From positions 88,293 through 140,343 of the forward strand of contig NZ_JALGRO010000010.1 in NCBI RefSeq assembly GCF_022815645.1: a DNA stretch of 52,051 nucleotides, given 5' to 3'. The stretch comes from Curtobacterium sp. VKM Ac-2922. GTDB lineage: Bacteria; Actinomycetota; Actinomycetes; Actinomycetales; Microbacteriaceae. Position numbers and translations under genes: made by a program. This document shows, piece by piece, positions 49,001 through 52,051 of this stretch (position 1 is the first letter of the stretch; every line of letters begins with the position of its first letter). A model generated the notes under the pieces. The model had not been told where the DNA came from and did not search any database. It worked only from the letters and a program-made list of their open reading frames with translations.

Positions 49001-51315
49001 AAACGGACGCCCCCGGGTCCGCGGTCGCCGCGACCACGTCAAACACCACAATGTACGCATACGACCCTGCCGGACACCAGACATCCACCACCACCGGCGC
49101 CGGCACCAGCGCCGCAGCGACCACGCGCCAGTGTTACGACCCGAACGGCGACCGCACCGCGACCATTGCGCCCAACGGCAGCGTCGGCACGACTCCGACC
49201 TGCAGCGCGGCGTCGCCATGGACCAGCGGTTCAGCTGCGGAAACGTCGTATGCGTACGATTCGCTCGGTGAGCAGATCACGGTAGCCGCGCCCGCGACCA
49301 CCGCAACGCCGAAGGGGGCCGTCACGACACTGCAATACGACCTCGACGGGCGAGTCCTGACCACGACCAAACCGTCCGGTGTCACCACGACCAACACCTA
49401 CACGCCGACCGGACAACTCGGCGGAACCAGCTACTCCGACAGCACCCACCCGGTGGCGTTCACCTACGATGCCAACGGAACCCGCACCAAAATGGTCGAC
49501 GGCACCGGGACTGCCAGCTACACGATCGACGCGTTCAACGAGATGACCGGTGAAACAAACGGTGCGAGCAAGGCCGTCGCGTACGTGTACGACGCAGACG
49601 GGAACACCACCGGCATCACATACCCCGGCTCGGCGAAAGCCGTCACACGCACCTTCAACAACGAAGGACGGCTCACCGGTGTCACCGACCCCATGGCGAA
49701 GACGACTACATTCACGTATGACGTCGACGGTGACCTCCTCAGTACGGCAGCGCCGAACGGCACAACCGCCACCGAGACCTACGGGGCGTCCGACTCCGCG
49801 ACCGGTAGCACCCTCACGAAGGGGACAACCGTTCTCGCCAAGCTCACCGACGTGCGAGCGGACGACGGCACGGTTGCTTCACAGACGCCGAGCAACGGCG
49901 CCGCAGGAGTGACGCAGGCCTACACCTACGACGCTTCGCAGCGACTCACCAAGGCTGCCACCATGACCTACGGTTACGACGCGGACGGCAACTTCACCAA
50001 CGTCGGCTCCGGTCAACAGCAGTACGACGCCGCGAACGAACTCTGCTGGAGCACCACCACAACGGTCAGTGGCCCGAGCTGCGCGACGACTCCCTCGAAT
50101 GCCACCGCCTACACGTACTCGGCCGATGGACAACGAGCCACCATGACGCCAAGTGGTTCCGCGGCGACCACCTATAGCTACAACGCGGCGAACGAATTGA
50201 CGAGTGTCAAGGCAACTGCGACCACACAGTACAGCTACGACGGAGACGGGATCCGGTCCAAGAAGGTCGTCGGAGCAACGAGCACCGCGTTCACCTGGGA
50301 CACCGCAACCCCGATTCCCGAGCTCCTCACCGACGGGACCACGAACTACATCTACGGTCCAACAGGTACGCCAATCGAGCAGTACACCGCGTCGAACAGC
50401 TCCGCGCCGCAGTACTACTTCACCGACGCACACAACTCCACCGCCGCGCTCACCGACGCAACCGGCGCGGTGGTCGGCTCCTACGCCTACAACGCCTGGG
50501 GCACCGCGACGACACACACCGGGACCGCATCCACTCCCTTCCAGTTCGCCGGGGCGTACGCCGACGCTGAGACCGGATTGCTTTACCTCCTGGCGCGGTA
50601 CTACGACCCCCGCACCGCCAACTTCCTCACCATCGATCCGCTCGTTCAGCACACGGGGCAGGCGTACGCATACGCCAATGACGACCCGATCAACCTCAGC
50701 GACCCTCTCGGCCTGCTCAGCGCAGCCGGCTGGTGGGGTGTCGCCGGAGCGGTCGGCATTGGCCTGGTCATGGTCGGCTTGACCGCAACCGGGATCGGGA
50801 TCGTCGCTGACGGGCCGCTCGGGGCGTTGGAAGGCGCGGACATCGCGGCAGTGGCAGCTGACGGCGCTGCGGAAGCTGGAGCGGCTGAAGCGGGAACCGC
50901 CGAAGCGGGAACAGAGGCAGCGAGTGCGGCCGAAGGAGGCGCCGGCGAAGCGAGCAGCATCGCGGAAGCAGACAGCATCGACAGCGCGGCAAGCAACGAG
51001 ACGACCACTGCGGAGGTATCCCGCCTCCGGCAGGTTGCCGGCGCTGCGAAGTGGCCCGGAAGAGCTGCCTCCGGAGCGGGAGGTGTCCTCGACGGCGCAG
51101 CCTGCACGATGAACCACGACGAGGCAGCCTGTGTCGCTGCGCTGTTCGGTGCGGGTGCTCTCGGAGCGGACATCGGAAGCGCAACCTTGATCTCCGATCA
51201 GTCCACGGCCTGGGGCGTGAATCTGCTGGGCGCCTCGACGCTGGCTCTGCCAGCCGGAATGATCGACATACACGGGGGAATTGAGGCAATCCGGGAGGCT
51301 TTCTGTGGTCAATGA
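46036..51315 (+). CDS. Secreted RHS-repeat protein with amidase_6-like N-terminus and polymorphic tip
   Basis: The 1759-aa protein has a signal peptide (WVLVAALAATSLVAVGL, about 15-31), an amidase_6-like domain (about 45-235: YPYGEDSAAFSSQLLQAGG, AGDVLFWNWTP, HYSDVSMIVSG) in which the usual catalytic Cys is Ser, then a DUF6531-like block (CEGCDGDPVNSATGEFT ... LSLTRSYGS, about 295-340), a long array of YD/RHS repeats to about 1510, and the RHS core ETGLLYLLARYYDPRTANFL ... PINLSDPLGLL (ends about 1560). The ~200-residue tip after that has two TM helices (GVAGAVGIGLVMVGLTATG) and an AEAG-rich spacer; no known toxin is recognisable. It starts right after the hydrolase stop; GTG at 46027 is an alternative start. 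Confidence 0.85.
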   Translation: MKQRTQGLRAVVLRWVLVAALAATSLVAVGLTTDPSPALASDCPTGSFGSSPLNLSAAYQYACSYAASPNPGDYPYGEDSAAFSSQLLQAGGMQPSLGNPLAANTWWSNSWNSSNSPTEPPMHARSWTSADALYTFLTTAGNGKALPGSSTNIASTRAGDVLFWNWTPLGGSVGSTAGLHYSDVSMIVSGSGADANNEQVASHIPAVSGTAIPGMTSMSNLIGSSVGTYANALATFNANKYAATNTCPSSDAGTDSGSGLQGGCWSWKIIRIGSTGGTAGTSGPIAWREISGGTNKSEVSCEGCDGDPVNSATGEFTENETDLTLLGPGPALSLTRSYGSQASTSATNTALPNGPLGYGWTDGFNMTISADPTSASIEDVYQENGSVVQFQHQSDGSWSAPSRVLASLRSNSDGSWALTRHENQIFTFNASGALTAESDPQGDSTTVAHNASGRISTVTNQAGRTLTFTWTGNQLTAVADNLGRTVRYAYDTAGNLIHVTHPDGGVTTYGYDSAHRITSLMTPNNYQRSQQTSNSCAGLNGCATTNTYDSGNQVTSQTDPLGRTTTWSYGVDASSLSGATLITDPDGNVKRDVYTSGDLTSITTGYGTSEAATTTETYDSASNALTSVTDPDGNLSQSTYTPAGDTATAVDGNGSVTSYSYNSFGQATCVAMPEAANGCSSLSPPTATPSTASTITPPASAPPAYVTYTQYDTLGRQIWQSAGQYAPGATNASAIRTTYRLYNSQSVTLAGKAQTCTKSAPMASLPCATIDPTGVVTQLTYDSATNLTAVSVPNGNGTQMSTVTFAYDADGEQTSTITPNGNVSGATAANFTTTTTYDSDGRTTSTTKAGASGATVTARKATTQYDLDGNKITTTDPRGKATQYAYDAADELQLLTDPDGHATLTCYDGDGHPSQTVPPSGVAANKLTAASCPTSYPKGYTKRLAADATTTAYNTIGKPVSTVSPSPSSTTGGTVTTTSVYDAAGRLTETDAPGSAVAATTSNTTMYAYDPAGHQTSTTTGAGTSAAATTRQCYDPNGDRTATIAPNGSVGTTPTCSAASPWTSGSAAETSYAYDSLGEQITVAAPATTATPKGAVTTLQYDLDGRVLTTTKPSGVTTTNTYTPTGQLGGTSYSDSTHPVAFTYDANGTRTKMVDGTGTASYTIDAFNEMTGETNGASKAVAYVYDADGNTTGITYPGSAKAVTRTFNNEGRLTGVTDPMAKTTTFTYDVDGDLLSTAAPNGTTATETYGASDSATGSTLTKGTTVLAKLTDVRADDGTVASQTPSNGAAGVTQAYTYDASQRLTKAATMTYGYDADGNFTNVGSGQQQYDAANELCWSTTTTVSGPSCATTPSNATAYTYSADGQRATMTPSGSAATTYSYNAANELTSVKATATTQYSYDGDGIRSKKVVGATSTAFTWDTATPIPELLTDGTTNYIYGPTGTPIEQYTASNSSAPQYYFTDAHNSTAALTDATGAVVGSYAYNAWGTATTHTGTASTPFQFAGAYADAETGLLYLLARYYDPRTANFLTIDPLVQHTGQAYAYANDDPINLSDPLGLLSAAGWWGVAGAVGIGLVMVGLTATGIGIVADGPLGALEGADIAAVAADGAAEAGAAEAGTAEAGTEAASAAEGGAGEASSIAEADSIDSAASNETTTAEVSRLRQVAGAAKWPGRAASGAGGVLDGAACTMNHDEAACVAALFGAGALGADIGSATLISDQSTAWGVNLLGASTLALPAGMIDIHGGIEAIREAFCGQ

Positions 51316-51324
51316 CGCTGGGAT

Positions 51325-51687
51325 GTGGGGAAGTGCTACGAAGTGAACGTTGAGAGCAGCTGGCCTGAACGCATAGGTGCGGAAGCGTCGAGGTATCGCG
51401 TGCGGTACGTCCTGACTCACCTCATGTTGACCGTGTGGGCATTCGCCCAAGTGATCGTCTTGTGCGTCGCTCTCTCCGGCCCCAGATGGTCGAATGCTGG
51501 AGGGGTTGCCTACCTTGTGGTGTTTGGTGTGAGCGGAATCGCATTTTTCACCCTTGATGCTTTCATCAGACGAAAGGTCACGCGACTCATCCGCGTTCAC
51601 CTGGGTCTCACGGTAAATGCCCGTGTTCCTGATGTGTGCATATTCCGCGCAACGGCATTCGAATACTGGACCCGAAAGCTGCGATGA
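51325..51687 (+). CDS. Two-TM membrane protein, candidate immunity protein
   Basis: The product of up to 120 aa (GTG at 51325; GTG at 51343 possible) has two TM helices (LMLTVWAFAQVIVLCVAL and AYLVVFGVSGIAFFTLDAF, about residues 33-75) and a basic cytoplasmic tail. Genes for small membrane proteins right after an RHS or polymorphic toxin gene with a membrane-active tip are commonly immunity proteins. That is context only. Confidence 0.5.
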   Translation: MGKCYEVNVESSWPERIGAEASRYRVRYVLTHLMLTVWAFAQVIVLCVALSGPRWSNAGGVAYLVVFGVSGIAFFTLDAFIRRKVTRLIRVHLGLTVNARVPDVCIFRATAFEYWTRKLR

Positions 51688-51839
51688 TCGCACCCAGCTC
51701 GTCATGAGCTGATTCGGCGGGCTTCCACGTCTGCTGACGTGGGGAATCTGACGGTCCGCCGTCCCAGCGTCCGGCGGCGGGGGTGCCGCCACCGTGACGG
51801 CCGGGAGCGTCCTGGCTCGCCTTCGTCAGTGACGGCACC

Positions 51840-52051
51840 GTGATACGCGTCACCGAATATGGACCGAGCGTGCTCACCAGGGCGGTGGTCCTTGACCCGT
51901 GCAGCTTCATCGACGACCGTCCCATCATCCCCGTCCCAGAACTGCCGCACCTCTGGCGCACAACGACGGAGCCTGGAGCCTGGAGCCTGGAGCCTGGAGC
52001 CTGGAGCCTGGAGCCTGGAGCCTGGAGCCTGGAGCCTGGAGCCTGGAGCCT
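51840..52051 (+). CDS. Partial gene running off the window, ending in a repetitive tail
   Basis: A frame open to the window end reads as protein from about 51807 (ASWLAFVSDGTVIRVTEYGP, DDRPIIPVPELPHLW) and then enters a repeat that translates as EPGAWSL units. The only start candidate in frame is GTG at 51840; a stop lies at 51798, so an upstream part may be lost to a frameshift. Family unknown. Confidence 0.35.
   Translation, partial: MIRVTEYGPSVLTRAVVLDPCSFIDDRPIIPVPELPHLWRTTTEPGAWSLEPGAWSLEPGAWSLEPGAWS
51968..52051. repeat. Heptanucleotide tandem repeat, 12 copies to the window end
   Basis: The unit GGAGCCT repeats 12 times without error from 51968 to 52051, where the window stops. As 7 is not a multiple of three, copy-number change shifts the reading frame of the gene it lies in. 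The true array may be longer. Confidence 0.95.

Noticed and set aside
49879..51792. A 637-codon minus-strand ORF
   Set aside because: Antisense to the RHS gene, which has clear repeats and core motifs; long open antisense frames are expected in high-GC repeat genes.

Overview
The window is high-GC actinobacterial chromosome. Strong GC bias, leaderless gene starts (ATG about 7 bases after a TAnnnT box), Lsr2, and the ArgA/RadA/VanZ-RDD context point to Microbacteriaceae; Curtobacterium is a plausible guess, not proven. It has three parts.

(1) 1-7341, conserved chromosome: an SRPBCC protein, ArgA-type acetyltransferase, two small envelope proteins, a cold-shock protein, a VanZ/RDD membrane protein, RadA, an SGNH hydrolase and tRNA-Ser(CGA).

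(2) 7342-42260, a ~34.9 kb accessory element inserted at the 3' end of tRNA-Ser. It is bounded by 17-bp terminal inverted repeats (16/17 identical) and flanked by a 6-bp direct repeat, GCCACA. Its left end carries a large protein that looks like a DDE transposase and two proteins with the tyrosine-recombinase fold whose catalytic residues are eroded. The cargo includes: an OST-HTH-like protein with a partner; an eight-gene operon built from two paralogous families (two 342-aa proteins resembling AbiEi-type regulators, plus repeated copies of a ~75-residue domain, one fused to VbhA/HTH/DUF2384-like antitoxin domains); an Lsr2 silencer; a probable defence cassette (DUF1156-type adenine methylase convergent with a translationally coupled ParB-like / SNF2 helicase / DUF3883 PD-(D/E)xK operon); a DUF4238 protein; a membrane-protein operon; and a decaying right-hand zone with truncated and frameshifted genes. 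A 10-mer, CCGCGCATAG, recurs upstream of five cargo starts and may be an element-wide promoter.

(3) 42261-52051: immediately right of the element lies the left end of a second, diverged relative of it (end repeat, subterminal repeats, hairpin, and a C-terminal scrap of the same transposase-like protein), showing repeated use of this site. Beyond it are a secreted clan-A type glycoside hydrolase, a 1759-aa secreted RHS-repeat protein with an amidase-like N-terminus lacking its cysteine, a two-TM candidate immunity protein, and a partial reading frame running into a 7-bp tandem repeat (12 copies) at the window end.
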